DNA of 64,000 bases from Orychophragmus violaceus (GCA_030180135.1 CM058230.1:61350580-61414579); one strand, 5' to 3'. Positions 32,730-43,625 are shown, counted from the first letter of the stretch. Translations and numbers: made by a program. The notes: generated by a model not told the origin, from the sequence alone.

Positions 32730-34921
32730 TATACTTGAAATGGAGACTTCAAAATAAGGTATCTGAGGCCATTAGTTGTTATGAAGTTATCCCAATCCCA
32801 TATCAAATCTTGAATTTCACTTACTTGTGTACCACACACTGGGCGTTGTGTAAGCTGCTTAAGGACATATTGTGCAGGATCTTCATCTTGACAAGTTGAT
32901 GAATCTGTAACTTCTGTTCCACTCGCAGGCTTAGGGATGGCGTGAACAATTCCTTGTTCTGTTTTTGGTTTCCACTTGTTGTTTGGTTCTGGATTGAACT
33001 CATGATCTAGTTCATCTTTTGGAGTTCTCAAAACAGGTGTTGCAACTTCATTTCTGATCTCTTTTTCCTCATGTGATTTAGAGTCCGAGTCTACTCGCCT
33101 TGCATCATACGCAAACTCGTTAGTCTCAACAAGTAAAAAGGGTTTTAGCCACTTACCTTGGCCATGCTGACTGTGGGTTTCCGGATGGCCTCCTTTGGGG
33201 ATTACAATATGAGTAGTGTTTTGATCCACTTCCTCATTTGTCACACCTAGGCCTGTTTCAACATCCTTTGGCAAAGACAAGTGTATTATGCTAGAACTTA
33301 TAACATTAAGATCAGATTCATCATTGCTATAACACTCCTTAAGACTATTTCTTTTATGTTCTAACGTTGCAGCATTTGCTAATCTCTTTGTCGGACAGGC
33401 TTTAGCATAGTGCCCCATGCCTTGACATCTATAACATACTACTTCAAGTAAGTTCAAAGGATTAGAAGACTTACCTTGAGTAGGCTTCATTTGTGGTTCA
33501 CGTGAAGGTGGACCTGGTCCTGGTTGGGTCTTCTTTTCTTGCTCAGTTATGGGATCATCATAATCAGACTGAGGCATCTTAGCTTGTACTCTTTTAGCGG
33601 CTGAAACAATCTCTTGTTTCTTGTTTACTTGGGGATGAATGCAACCAGTTTGATCCGGATCCACTTTGGTACCTGTACCTTTCTCAACTCTTGTGGACAT
33701 GATCAAGTGTATTGTCTTATCAAAAGGCTGATAATTATCTTGAGGGGCTGTCAAGGTACTTACCTCAGGGGGGGCGAGTTGTGCCTTAGTCATCTTGGCC
33801 TTTGGAGTCATATTTTGTTTTCTGTCCAAGGCTGGTTTCTTCTCCTGAGTTACTTGTTTCTTGGTCACAACCTCTCCATAACTTGAACCCACTGTCGTTG
33901 TAACTTTCTTGCTTGGGAATCTTCTAGAAGTGTGGTCTTTGTTCTTGTACCTGTATGAAGTCAATTCAATTGATGTTTTAGGGACAGAACACTTACCTTG
34001 ACCTTTTGCTTGAGGTTTACACATGGGTGGTGCATGGAAAACACTCTTGGAGTAGTGTTTTTCTTGGAGTTGGGCGTTCTCCACAAACTCAGAATACATT
34101 AGCCTCTTCATGTCTTCCCAAGTGTAAGCTGAACCGTTGTAAGCAAGCCGAATGGATTCTTCTGTTTCCCGATTGTTGAAAGCTTCTCCAGTTAAAGTCT
34201 CTTCAGCATAGACTAGCTTGTCTTCCTCTGGAACTTGCTGTGACTGGAACCATTCCTCCATGTTCCTCTCCCACCTCACATAGGCTTCTGGTCCTTGTTC
34301 ATGACCTGAAAATGCAATGAATTGTAAGTTAAATTGATCAAGATCATTAACATAGCTGTTGTTGGATGGGTAGGTGTGATCATCATGTGATGCTTGGTCC
34401 GGTGGTTCTGGTTCGAAGCCTCTGTGTTTAGGCTCCTCCTCTTCACTGATTTGAGACTTAGTCTCTTCACACTGTGATCCATCTTGAGAATCTTCTTCTT
34501 CAGAGTCTTCATAGTTCATCGTTAACTCTTCTTGCATTCTAGACTCCATAGTTTCTTGTTCGGATTCTTCTCCATGGTCAAATTTGTATCCATCTTGTTC
34601 TGGTCCTCTACCAAAACTAGATTCTGATTCAGCTTCATAGGGCCAACACTCGTGGTTATATGGTTCTGCTTCTTCTGAACCGAATTGAGAATCAGTTTCT
34701 TCTCCTTCCCATGAGTCTTCTTCGTCTGTGTACCACTCCCTATAGCTTGAGCTGTCTTGAATATGGTCTGGTGGCTCAGGCTCAGGTGTTTCTAGGCCTG
34801 GTTCACTACCATAGTCCTCATCTTCCTCAGACCATGAGTCATTCATGTATGCGTTGTCCTCATCACTTATGTTCTGCTCAGAATCAGCTCCTTGATCCCA
34901 TGTGTCTTCCTCATCCATCAT
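32729..34921 (-). CDS. TR-GAG1 Gag, 730 aa
   Basis: Long intact frame starting MMDEEDTW. Residues 1-195 are strongly acidic (Glu/Asp/Ser-rich); about 195-295 match Gypsy-type Gag (AYVRWERNMEEWFQ and YTWEDMKRLMYSEFV); a basic Lys/Pro-rich linker follows; the zinc knuckle CYRCQGMGHYAKAC lies near residues 495-508. Further downstream are IHLSLPK and other repeat modules. It should bind and package element RNA, but enzymes must come from another element. The intact frame and young LTRs suggest recent Gag function. Ends SPFQV at TAA 32729-32731. Confidence 0.88.
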   Translation of the reverse strand: MMDEEDTWDQGADSEQNISDEDNAYMNDSWSEEDEDYGSEPGLETPEPEPPDHIQDSSSYREWYTDEEDSWEGEETDSQFGSEEAEPYNHECWPYEAESESSFGRGPEQDGYKFDHGEESEQETMESRMQEELTMNYEDSEEEDSQDGSQCEETKSQISEEEEPKHRGFEPEPPDQASHDDHTYPSNNSYVNDLDQFNLQFIAFSGHEQGPEAYVRWERNMEEWFQSQQVPEEDKLVYAEETLTGEAFNNRETEESIRLAYNGSAYTWEDMKRLMYSEFVENAQLQEKHYSKSVFHAPPMCKPQAKGQGKCSVPKTSIELTSYRYKNKDHTSRRFPSKKVTTTVGSSYGEVVTKKQVTQEKKPALDRKQNMTPKAKMTKAQLAPPEVSTLTAPQDNYQPFDKTIHLIMSTRVEKGTGTKVDPDQTGCIHPQVNKKQEIVSAAKRVQAKMPQSDYDDPITEQEKKTQPGPGPPSREPQMKPTQGKSSNPLNLLEVVCYRCQGMGHYAKACPTKRLANAATLEHKRNSLKECYSNDESDLNVISSSIIHLSLPKDVETGLGVTNEEVDQNTTHIVIPKGGHPETHSQHGQGKWLKPFLLVETNEFAYDARRVDSDSKSHEEKEIRNEVATPVLRTPKDELDHEFNPEPNNKWKPKTEQGIVHAIPKPASGTEVTDSSTCQDEDPAQYVLKQLTQRPVCGTQVSEIQDLIWDWDNFITTNGLRYLILKSPFQV

Positions 34922-35341
34922 GCTCTCGGGTCACTTGAAAGTCCTTGCACTCAACAAACACAGCAAGCGAATCAAAGATACCACAGAATGGATAGCAGCG
35001 TAAGGCAAAGGTAAATACAGTAATGTGTAACACAAGACAGAAATCAGTGCAAGCAAAAGAAAGAAAATTGGAAAACTAACAATTTTTTTTGACTTTTCTG
35101 GTTTTTATGGAATAACACAACTAGCTAGACAGAATCAAAACAGGAAAACTACTAGAAATAATTCGACCAGGGAACTAAGAACAGGATTTTTATGGGGTTT
35201 TCTTATGATTTGAAGCAAATAAAACAGAAACAAAGAACAAGACAATTCCTTTTTTTTTTTTTTTGATTAAGCTAAAACAGAAAACAAAGCAAAAGATCTA
35301 AAGGGATAGAATGATATAACCTGATGTAGGAGCGTTTTAAA

Positions 35342-35353
35342 GCTCTGATACCA
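35342..35353 (-). other. TR-GAG1 primer-binding site
   Basis: Complement of TGGTATCAGAGC, two bases from the 5' LTR. Confidence 0.88.
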
Positions 35354-35355
35354 GA

Positions 35356-36259
35356 TGATATAAGATCGGAATCCACCTGATCTTATGGCTCACGGTGTCA
35401 AGGCCAAAAGCTTGAATGAACGATGGATGTTGGTAGAGATGAGGGTGAATAGGCTGTTGATTGATTCCACAAGCAACAACGGCTGAGAACACTTGATTCC
35501 ACAAGTAATCTGAACCGAGATGGATCGAAAGCACCACAGAGACTATGAAAGGATCTCTGATACAGCCAACACTTAATCTTATGTGAATCACACACACAAG
35601 AACAAGCAAACTTCCTCTCAAGGACGAGCTTGAAAAAGAACAAGAAACTTCGAATTTTATTGATATCAAAAAGGCTGTCTTACTCAATGATACAAGATTG
35701 TTTAAATACAAAATTGAAAAGTACAGAAAAGGAAAAACAAAGATCTCGGTCTTGTGAGAATAACCGAGTTACACAAGAAAGGAAAGTGTGTAACCGAGTT
35801 ACACAAGAAAGGAAAGTGTGTAATCTTTCCTTGGCGGCCAATCCTTGAGTTATGGGTGTGGGTGGGCCGACTTGCCTCATTAAAAACCTTGGGAGTAAAA
35901 TCACTTTGGGATAAAACCACCCAAGGGAAAAAGAGTGCAAGAAAGTCCACCAACTCTCGGACTTAGCATGGGCTGGGCCGGTTGGTAAAGACTTGGCATT
36001 GTCCGGCCCATGAGAAGGTTCAGCTTCCTTGACGCTTACACAGTCCAAGCCTCCTGTGTTGTCCACATCGCTTACACAGTCCAAGCCTCCTGTGTTGTCC
36101 ACATCGCTTACACAGTCCAAGCTTTCTAATGCCTCTTGCTTCTTGGACTCGTTCTTGAGGTAGCCTCCAAGTCCTATTGAGTTCATGAGGTTCTCTACTC
36201 CATGTGTTATGATTCCTCCAAGGTCATATGTCTTTGGTTTGGTTCTGATGACCTCATCA
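35356..36259 (-). repeat. TR-GAG1 5' LTR
   Basis: 904 bp, same tandem repeats as its partner. The minus-strand frame 35680-36186 repeats the C-terminal part of the second ORF. Confidence 0.9.
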
Positions 36260-36369
36260 GGTTTCTAGCAAAACATTATGACTACCCAGTATCATATGAA
36301 TTGTCCGATCTCGACAATACAACTACCTTTAGAGTAAGTACAATGTGATTTCAGGACATAATCCCAACA

Positions 36370-39364
36370 ATCTCCCACTTGTACTGGAATCATCTATTCC
36401 CATAATCCCTTTGTCTCTATATCTCGATATGGCATAAGGCAAGAAACTGTGTCATCCTTATTATAGCCAACATCATGTTCATCGAACTCCTGATCTATAC
36501 TGATATAACAAACGACTGACAATCACCTCGTTTGAGCACGGCCATGCATTTTCTCAGTATCAAATCTTCGATGGGCCCTGAGATATTTATCTCCCGTTAT
36601 ACAGGAGGGACAAATCCCATCTTGTTCCATCCCTGTTTCTACACATACTTCATGATACGCATAAGCAATGCCGTTACAGCCGCCAGTTACGGAACGACGT
36701 TTGACAAGGTCAAAACGCACCAATTCATATGCTAGAAAGCATGATGAACTCATGTCTAAGGACTATACTCTATAGTCATAATGAGAAACTCCCATGACAC
36801 AGATACAACTATCCTGTAGAGTTCTCATTAGCGGGTCATGTCCGATCATATGTTCACCAACATATATCTATGTGACTGACTGTGATACTCATATCATTGA
36901 CTCCATGAAACTTAGTCAACAGTCACCTCACAAGATAGTCTCTCGCGGTTGTCAGTGTCCCACTTTGACAATCTTGACTAGGGACAATCATAATTTATGT
37001 CATCTTTTACTTATAGGGTTTCATGATCAAGTCCTCAACTTGATGACCTATATGATGAACATAAAATACTTGGGACCATTATTTAATCATCCAATGATCA
37101 AATAATGCTGATGTCAGTTTTAACTTACAGAAACACTACCAAAGCATGTCTATGTAAAGTTTACAACATGACTAAAATAACTCCCACTAGAATCAAGATC
37201 ATTTCTTCAGATATCTTATACCTACAACACTCAGAATAAATTATGTGCTTAGGTTGTGGGAGAGACTGCGGTGTTTTTCGTTTGGAACAATTCCAACAAA
37301 CCACACCGCCATTCAGATAAAAGCGTTATTCTACGGTCCGCTGCTTGGAGCCTTTCCAACAGTCAGCACCGCTATTCAGACAAAAAGACATGACCAGGTG
37401 GGAACCGGGAATCGTCTTTGTCCGTCCAACTACTTTCAACTGGTTCGTCACTTCCTCAGTTCACCACGAACCTATCCTTAGTGTTCCTCAAACACTTGGG
37501 ATTTTTCTGGTAACTGTTCAGTGATTATTACCGGAATATATTGGTATTTTCTCGTCATGCTTTATGCGTAAACTGCATCTAGACGAGCTCAATAATGTGG
37601 CATTCATGATGGATTCTATTGCAACAGCATTAGAATTCACACTTATTAATATTAGTTCAGACAGCGTTCAAAAACACTTCTTCTTGCTAATACTGTTACT
37701 AGCTCAGCTAGTGTCCAAGACACTGCATCTCGCTTAGATTATTGCCACAAGACCTATGGTATGAAGCCATTCTTGGAATTAAGCACATATGGACTGTCCA
37801 ATACCTTAGTGTCAGAACGTCGTTTATGAGATTAAGTATGTTACCTACATACTGTGTGAGAATTGCAATTACACTCCCACTAGTCTTCTTGTAAACGCAT
37901 GGTTTCTTTCTTTCTGATCAAGTCAAAACTTTTGACCACTTTATCAGAATGTTGATTTCAACTCCAAGATGTTTGCTTCAATCCAGAAATGGATCGGTGA
38001 AGCTAACATGCATACCCAGCCAATTTTCGGAGTTGGAGCTCACCATCGCTTCTTTGAATTTCGCATGCTCGTCACTTTTCAATGATCAACAGATCACGAC
38101 AATCGGCTACGAGAAATCACTCTCGAGTTAGTGACGGATCCTATCGGATCTGCGAATTTCAGGCTCCACAGGCGTAGATCCTACAACACTTTGTAGATCT
38201 CACCGCTGCTCTCCCTCATCAGGTTGAGCAGCTTCCTGTGTTTATCGAATTTCTTCGATGTGTACTTTTACTCCCACTGTTCCCTTTTGTTAGCATGATC
38301 TTTCTTAAAAGACACAGTTCTGGACAATAAAAGTACTAAGCCTTGGTTTCCTTAGGACAACCAGCGATGTGGAACTTATCATATATGGGTTCAAGTTTGT
38401 TTGTTGACTACTGTCTTACAGAAACCTTGCAATCCCAATTAATCAGAAAAACTAATTTGGAAATCACCCAGTCCACATCCAATGTGGTGTTTTTCACTGA
38501 TTCTGATAGAAACCTTTTTCTGCGGAAGGACAGACGTTTCAGGACGTAATCTTAAATAATTATGGAAGATTCCTGTGACCCATCATTAATCGGAGCATAT
38601 CTAATAAGATCCGATTCATTCTGTTAGATGATCACGCAATTCTTGACTCAAGCATTTTCCTCCGCGATTCAATCGAGGATCTCAATACTTCTGTCAAATC
38701 GGTTCTACACTTCATCTTGGAACTCCTCAAGGGATTCCTGTCCGTGTCTCATCAAATGAACACAGCCATACTTATTGATACCATCAATAAGGTAATGAAG
38801 TACAGAAGATTTCCTTTGGCACTAATGCTCGTTGGGCCGCATACATCAGTATGTGCAAGGCCCAATAAGCCTCTGGCCCGTTTCCTTTAGCTCTGCTAAA
38901 ATGGCCTTAGTCATTTGGTCCAGTGAACAGAATTTATATCTCAAATGATTAACAATCGAATGAGTCCAAAACTATGGAATATTTGAATTCGCTTCACTCT
39001 ATGTGGTTAAACGACTATGCCAAAGAAAAGTCAAGTTCAAGTCATCAGACTTAAACCTTTAGTATTTGTGATATATTTTGTCTTTGTTGGTTTAAGATAT
39101 AAAACCCATTCCAAATGGGGTGCTACCATAGAATATTTCATTAAGATATAAAGAACAAAACTTGTCTTTTATCAAAATGAAAAACATTCAAATTCTTAAA
39201 AGAAAATGAAAGACATTTCTGCACAAGGCAGATACATAGTAGCAATTACTTAATTTCTAAAACCAAGTATGAAAGGCTCCTACAAGTGAAGAATCTCTAC
39301 GGCTCATGCAGCAACCATTGCTTCATACCAGACACGCAACTCCACTTGTCCTTTCTTCAACGTT
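36370..39364 (-). pseudogene. M4 region of M3: PPT, 3' region and decayed pol
   Basis: Starts with the PPT complement ATCTCCCACTT. RNase H/RT, integrase and protease remnants can be traced by comparison with M1 but no long frame remains. Lesions around 39040-39480 match those of P2 15000-15300 closely, including the broken protease start and the phrase rendered TGTAGGAGCCTTTCA, so both descend from one pol-defective ancestor. Confidence 0.72.
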
Positions 39365-40279
39365 CTACTGTCGCTTAGGTCCTGCATATTTCAAAAATAT
39401 CAGTACCACAACTAGTATCCAATACTTATGTAGAACTTGAATTAATAACACAATACCTGAAGAAGAAGTACCATACATCCTCTCCATCTCATGTGAATCT
39501 TCCAAGAATTTAATGCAATCTCTCTTCCAATCCCCTGACTCATTGCAGTAGAAGCACTTTCTAACACCAGATGGGCCTGACTTGGGCTTAAAAGATGACA
39601 CAGGCTTATCCTGATTCCAAATCTGGACGGCCCTGCCTCTACCCTTGCCAACACAAGATTTCTCAAATCTTTTACCCTTTACGATGTCATGCTCTGCTGT
39701 TTTGAGCATGCCATGCAGCTCAGTCAACGTCTTCGTCAAGCCTTTCTTGATATAGTTCTTAATGAACTTGTCATAGCTTGACGGCAGTGACTGCAGAATG
39801 ATGTCAGTGGCCAACTCTAAGCTGACAGGACATTCCAGTCTCCCCAGGTTATCAATGTAACCCATCAGTTTAATGACATGAGGACTTACTGGAGCATCCT
39901 CTGGTAGCTTGCACTCAGTTAGAGACTTCACCATCTGGAATCTCTCAACTCGGGCCAGATCCTGAAACTTCAGTTTCAGGCTGGTGATCATCTCTATTGG
40001 CGACTCCATGTTCTCGTATTGACCTTTCAAGTCCGAGTTCATGGTAGCCAACATCAGACCACGCACATCTACCACATCAGTATAATGCTTATTCCAAGCA
40101 TTATATGCTGCATGTGAGCGATTGGTCCCAAGCCTTTCTGGAAGAGCCTTTTCAAGGACATAGTCCTTGCTCTCCTGCTTGAGAATGAATCTCAGATTCC
40201 GATACCAATCCAGGAAGTTGGATCCATTCAACTTGTCCTTCTCAAGGACGGATCGCAACGAGAAAGTAGTCATAGACAT
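39365..40279 (-). CDS. M4 Copia Gag, intact 304-aa frame
   Basis: Starts [18 protein letters not shown] at 40279. Homologous to the M1 Gag over its whole length, with the zinc knuckle CFYCNESGDWKRDC; the usual His of CCHC reads Asp (GDWK instead of GHWK). Where P2 and M6 have a TAA, this copy has a Leu codon (SLELATD). The frame runs past Gag into decayed protease sequence and stops. It looks translatable, but the missing knuckle His may impair RNA binding. Confidence 0.85.
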   Translation of the reverse strand: MSMTTFSLRSVLEKDKLNGSNFLDWYRNLRFILKQESKDYVLEKALPERLGTNRSHAAYNAWNKHYTDVVDVRGLMLATMNSDLKGQYENMESPIEMITSLKLKFQDLARVERFQMVKSLTECKLPEDAPVSPHVIKLMGYIDNLGRLECPVSLELATDIILQSLPSSYDKFIKNYIKKGLTKTLTELHGMLKTAEHDIVKGKRFEKSCVGKGRGRAVQIWNQDKPVSSFKPKSGPSGVRKCFYCNESGDWKRDCIKFLEDSHEMERMYGTSSSGIVLLIQVLHKYWILVVVLIFLKYAGPKRQ

Positions 40280-41450
40280 AAGCTGAAATCCAAGAAAAAC
40301 GAAGATTTAGTCATGTATATGAAGAGAAATCTTATCAAATAAGAAAACTCGCATTATATTCAAACAATGTTTCCTCTATGAATATAATAGTCCAAGATCC
40401 ATACATTGCTAAAACCTGAGTGGACGACTCGTCATCACCCAAAGTTTAGTAATCTAGGTAAGCAAACCATTGCTAATTGTACTCAGTACAACTCTTGGTC
40501 GCAGATAAGACAATCCATGTCTCATCTACTCTGATGTCTCTGGGTCCAGAACTTCCGATAGCCCAGTCAAGTAAAACCAATCTTTTCTGACTTGTGATCA
40601 TTGACAGTTGCACTGCAAGTCTGTCAAAAACCACCTGCCTCACTCACGTTGCAGTGGATACCAAAGACTCCAAGAATATCCAACAAACGACACAAGTTTT
40701 GACAGTAGACAAGATTTGGGCAAGACATCAATACTACTTGATATTTTGTTGAGGAAACTAAATTCTGAAAGGTTAGCATATCAATCTCTTAGGTCATGTA
40801 ATTGTTGATGTTAATGCACTGCAAGTCCATCAACATTACTACCTGCCTTACTCACGTAATTGTGGACACCAAGCTCTTGGCTAGACCATCACACAACGAA
40901 ACGAGTCTTGACAGTTGACCAAATTGAGGCTAATCTTTGATCAACGTTTAAGTCTAGTCTGGTTTCTGCAGATTCAAGGTTCAATAACCAGAATTTCGAA
41001 TACTATGTCGATCGACGTAGATTCTGTCTGTCGATCGACACCACCAAACAAAACCGGACTGCAATAACCGGTCAATCCAATTGAACCGATTTATCCTTTC
41101 GCACAGCCTGTGTCGATCGATGCACCCAGTGTGTCGATCGACGCAGTGCGATCTCTAAATCGAAACCCAAATTTTCAATAGGTGAATTCGCGGTGCATCG
41201 ACCGACACACCCAGTGCATCGATCGATGCTGTGCGAAAACTCTAAAATAAATTTTTTTTTTTGCCGTTTTCGCGGTGTGTCGACCGACACAAACTTGTGT
41301 CGATTGACACAGTGCGAAAACACAGTTCTTCGTTTTCGATATTAACAAATCCGAGATTCTTTACCAAAACGAAAACTAATTAACATCAATTCAATCAAAT
41401 ACTACATTAATTGAATTCCATGCTACTGATTCAATGGATTAAACCCTATG
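40280..41450 (-). other. M4 leader
   Basis: Non-coding. It holds the duplicated leader block (about 40560-40930) and four pairs of CGATCG-core sites (41010/41033, 41114/41135, 41199/41220, 41281/41301). Homologous to the P2 and P5 leaders. Confidence 0.65.
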
Positions 41451-41462
41451 GCTCTAATACCA
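41451..41462 (-). other. M3/M4 primer-binding site
   Basis: Complement of TGGTATTAGAGC, one mismatch to the tRNA-Met site, one base from the LTR. Confidence 0.75.
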
Positions 41463-41463
41463 C

Positions 41464-41999
41464 TGTTGGGATCCTCAGATGATGCGCCTCTACTGCAGTC
41501 CACACGCACACAAGCTGGAATCCGCCGGGATGCTAGTGTCGGAAATTGGATCTCCTGGGAGTTTCGGAGTTTAGAGAGGTGACTTCAATTGTTCTGTCAA
41601 TAACTTTCTGCGACAGCACATCTCTAGGTCGTATGTGTTCAGTCTATATATATAGACCTCGACATAAACCGAAACATCAGTTTCGGTATCGGCCTTGTGT
41701 CGATCGACACACCCAATGGTGTCGATCGACACACCTCTTAAAACTCGATATCAATGTGTATTCAATACACATTGATTGGACCATATGCCAATGATCAATC
41801 CCACACAAGGTGTATCCAACTGCTTAGGGGTGTGACCCTGTAGGTTCACATAATACTAGCAATGAGTTACAACTCATTTGTCATAAGCGGCTTCTAGCAA
41901 AGCATCATGACCACCTAGTATTACATGAATTGTCCGATCTCGACAATACAACTATCATATAGAGTAAGTACAATATGATTTCAGGACATAATCCCAACA
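41464..41999 (-). repeat. M3 outer 5' LTR, internally shortened
   Basis: 536 bp. From about 41475 nearly identical to 22690-23212. Lacks about 145 bp found near the start of the other LTR. Palindromes at 41701-41706 and 41723-41728. Followed by CAAGC. Confidence 0.8.
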
Positions 42000-42004
42000 C
42001 AAGC

Positions 42005-42253
42005 AACGTTTAAGGCTACAAGAGAGGAAAATCGTGTAATCTTAAAATATTTGTAGTGAACATGTTAGCTACATCCACGGATGACGATAGATGTTGCAGC
42101 AATAAGAAATGAGAAAATTTTCTCAACATGTCCACTACCACCAAAATCACATTATATCCATGCGAATTCGGTAAGTACTCAATAAAATCTATAGAAAGAG
42201 CTTCACAAGTTTGATTTGGTGTCGATAATGGTTTAAGTATACCATAGCTTCTC
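42005..42253 (-). pseudogene. Gypsy integrase core fragment
   Basis: On the minus strand GILKPLSTPNQTCEALSIDF, then IEYLPNSHGYNVILVVVDML and RKFSHF...NILRLHDFP correspond to the first catalytic Asp region of a Ty3/Gypsy integrase (consensus form: MDFIEGLPKS, VVVDRLSKYAHF, LHGFP). It is cut at 42253 by an LTR-like sequence and ends near 42016. Too short to assign a family. Confidence 0.7.
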
Positions 42254-42960
42254 TGTAACACCCATCTCCCGGCGAACCGGAGACGCGACATTAGGACGCC
42301 CGTTGAACCGGATTCGGTCCAACCGGGATGCCAACTCAACTTGTCCCAGGTCCCAGGCGCCTCTTTCGTATTCAAATGCACCAATGACATCACATGACTG
42401 TATCGATCCCGCATCCGGACCTGCAAGAAAACGGGGACAAGGAAAAGAAAGGAGGCCTGAGTAATTGTTTCAAACACAATTACCAAGTGAGGACGGATTT
42501 AAGGAATCCACGATCCCAGCTTACACTACACAACTACGAAGCACAAGTCCTAAGCTAATAACACCTTGCAATCAGGCCCGAAGGCTTTCACCACGCAATA
42601 TACATCCATTCGTGCTTTCACACTCATGGACCCCTTTCTTCGACCCGTAGGCCCACACAATCCTTCTTTATCCTTCTATGGGGGCTCGTCAGACCCCCGA
42701 CGCCTTCTCAAGGGACACGCATCCCGCCACACAACACCCTTTCGGGGGCCCTACCACAGTTCTAAAAAATCATATCCATCACACACAAACAATACTTTCG
42801 GTTTTAGCGATAACCTAGCAGCTCTACGTTCCTCAATCAATCACATAGTGCACATTACTAATCCTAAACTTCCTAGGAAAGATGCCATTAACAGAGGACT
42901 ATCGTCCAGAATTGAGATAGAGCAAGAGAGATAACCAATGTCCTAGAAGGTTAAGAGAAT
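42254..42960 (-). repeat. Gypsy-type LTR fragment or solo LTR
   Basis: Plus strand begins TGTAACACCCATC; on the minus strand it therefore ends GATGGGTGTTACA, a form similar to the E0 LTR end. It interrupts the integrase fragment. GC is higher than in the neighbourhood. No gene. The far boundary and a TSD (expected TTCTC) were not found, so the right limit is approximate. Confidence 0.4.
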
Positions 42961-43625
42961 AAAAGAAATAGCAAAGATTAAGTAATATAGCTGTTGGAGC
43001 CATTAAGAAGAAATCTGTCCAAATAAGGTAAGTTGAAGGCTTCTTGTATCTTGACTACTTGGGAAGGAATTGGTGCGCATTTGGAACATCCAGGATGACG
43101 TAGGGATGATTAATCACGAGCACAACTTGATAGAAATGTGACTGTTGTGGTTTATTTCTCCAAAGTTCCAAATAAGGTAAGTTAGGTATCACCTGTTTTA
43201 GAAGTTTAATAACTTTTAAACCATAATTGTTTTTCCACCGAATCTAATTTCCCCTGAACCTCTGATGAGTAAGGTTTACAAAACAAGTTGCTTTAGAACT
43301 TGATTCATTCTGGTCCAATCTTATCTCTCCAAGAAGTGGCAGTTGGTCTCCAACGGATTCCTTGGAAATCTTCTAAGTTGTAACTTGATTATCTTCTTCA
43401 TCTGGTAATATTTTGAAACACTTGCACTTCTTGATGATTCCTTGATGAGTTAAGTTTCTGGAACATGTTTATTTGTAACTTAAATCCTCCTGGTTGGATT
43501 GATATGCTCCAAGATATGCACATATATCTCTAGTGCGCTCAAACTGCTTCTCTCCAAGGGTCTTAGTTGGTTGATCTATGTCCTCTCCATGCTCCTTGGT
43601 TGATGATGACTTGATGTCCACATCA
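42961..43625 (-). repeat. Probable truncated 3' LTR of TR-GAG2
   Basis: AT-rich non-coding sequence ending GATGTCCACATCA just before the PPT complement CACTCTCCCTCTTG, in the same arrangement as TR-GAG1. The left boundary is uncertain and its homologue at 46421 is too rearranged to confirm it. Confidence 0.4.

Larger units (their letters stand above)
31347..36259 (-). mobile_element. TR-GAG1: young gag-only LTR retrotransposon, TSD GGTTT
   Basis: Two 904-bp LTRs (31347-32250, 35356-36259), TGATATAAG...CCTCATCA on the plus strand, are flanked by GGTTT (31342-31346 and 36260-36264). I count eight or nine differences between the LTRs, about 1 percent. On the minus strand: tRNA-Met PBS (35342-35353), a 730-codon Gag ORF, a second ORF running into the 3' LTR, and a PPT complement TACCCTCCCTCTTC at 32251. 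No protease, integrase or RT. The name describes the class (terminal-repeat element with Gag). Confidence 0.92.
30779..36369 (-). repeat. Second (P2-type) LTR within M3, split by TR-GAG1
   Basis: TGTTGAATTCCC...ATCCCAACA; about 673 bp when TR-GAG1 and its TSD copy are subtracted. The sequence is of the P2 LTR type, unlike the outer M3 LTRs. CGATCG-core palindromes lie at 31154-31159 and 31175-31180. A PPT complement follows at 36370, so it was the 3' LTR of a separate element. Confidence 0.78.
22531..41999 (-). mobile_element. M3: composite Copia element with nested insertions, TSD CAAGC
   Basis: Outer LTRs 22531-23212 and 41464-41999 share a near-identical core, including the stretch with two GTGTCGATCGACAC palindromes. 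They are flanked by CAAGC (22526-22530 and 42000-42004). Reading inward on the minus strand: a PBS with one mismatch (41451-41462), gag (39365-40279), decayed pol, a PPT, then another LTR (30779-36369), then a second partial internal region (29476-30778, 23978-24255, 23213-23330) and PPT. The extra LTR plus duplicated internal region point to insertion of a related element followed by recombination. Confidence 0.8.

Noticed and set aside
42254..42934. Plus-strand ORFs in the GC-richer region as a host gene
   Set aside because: The region is bounded by TGTAACACCC and interrupts a Gypsy integrase, which fits an LTR; the short ORFs have no motif.
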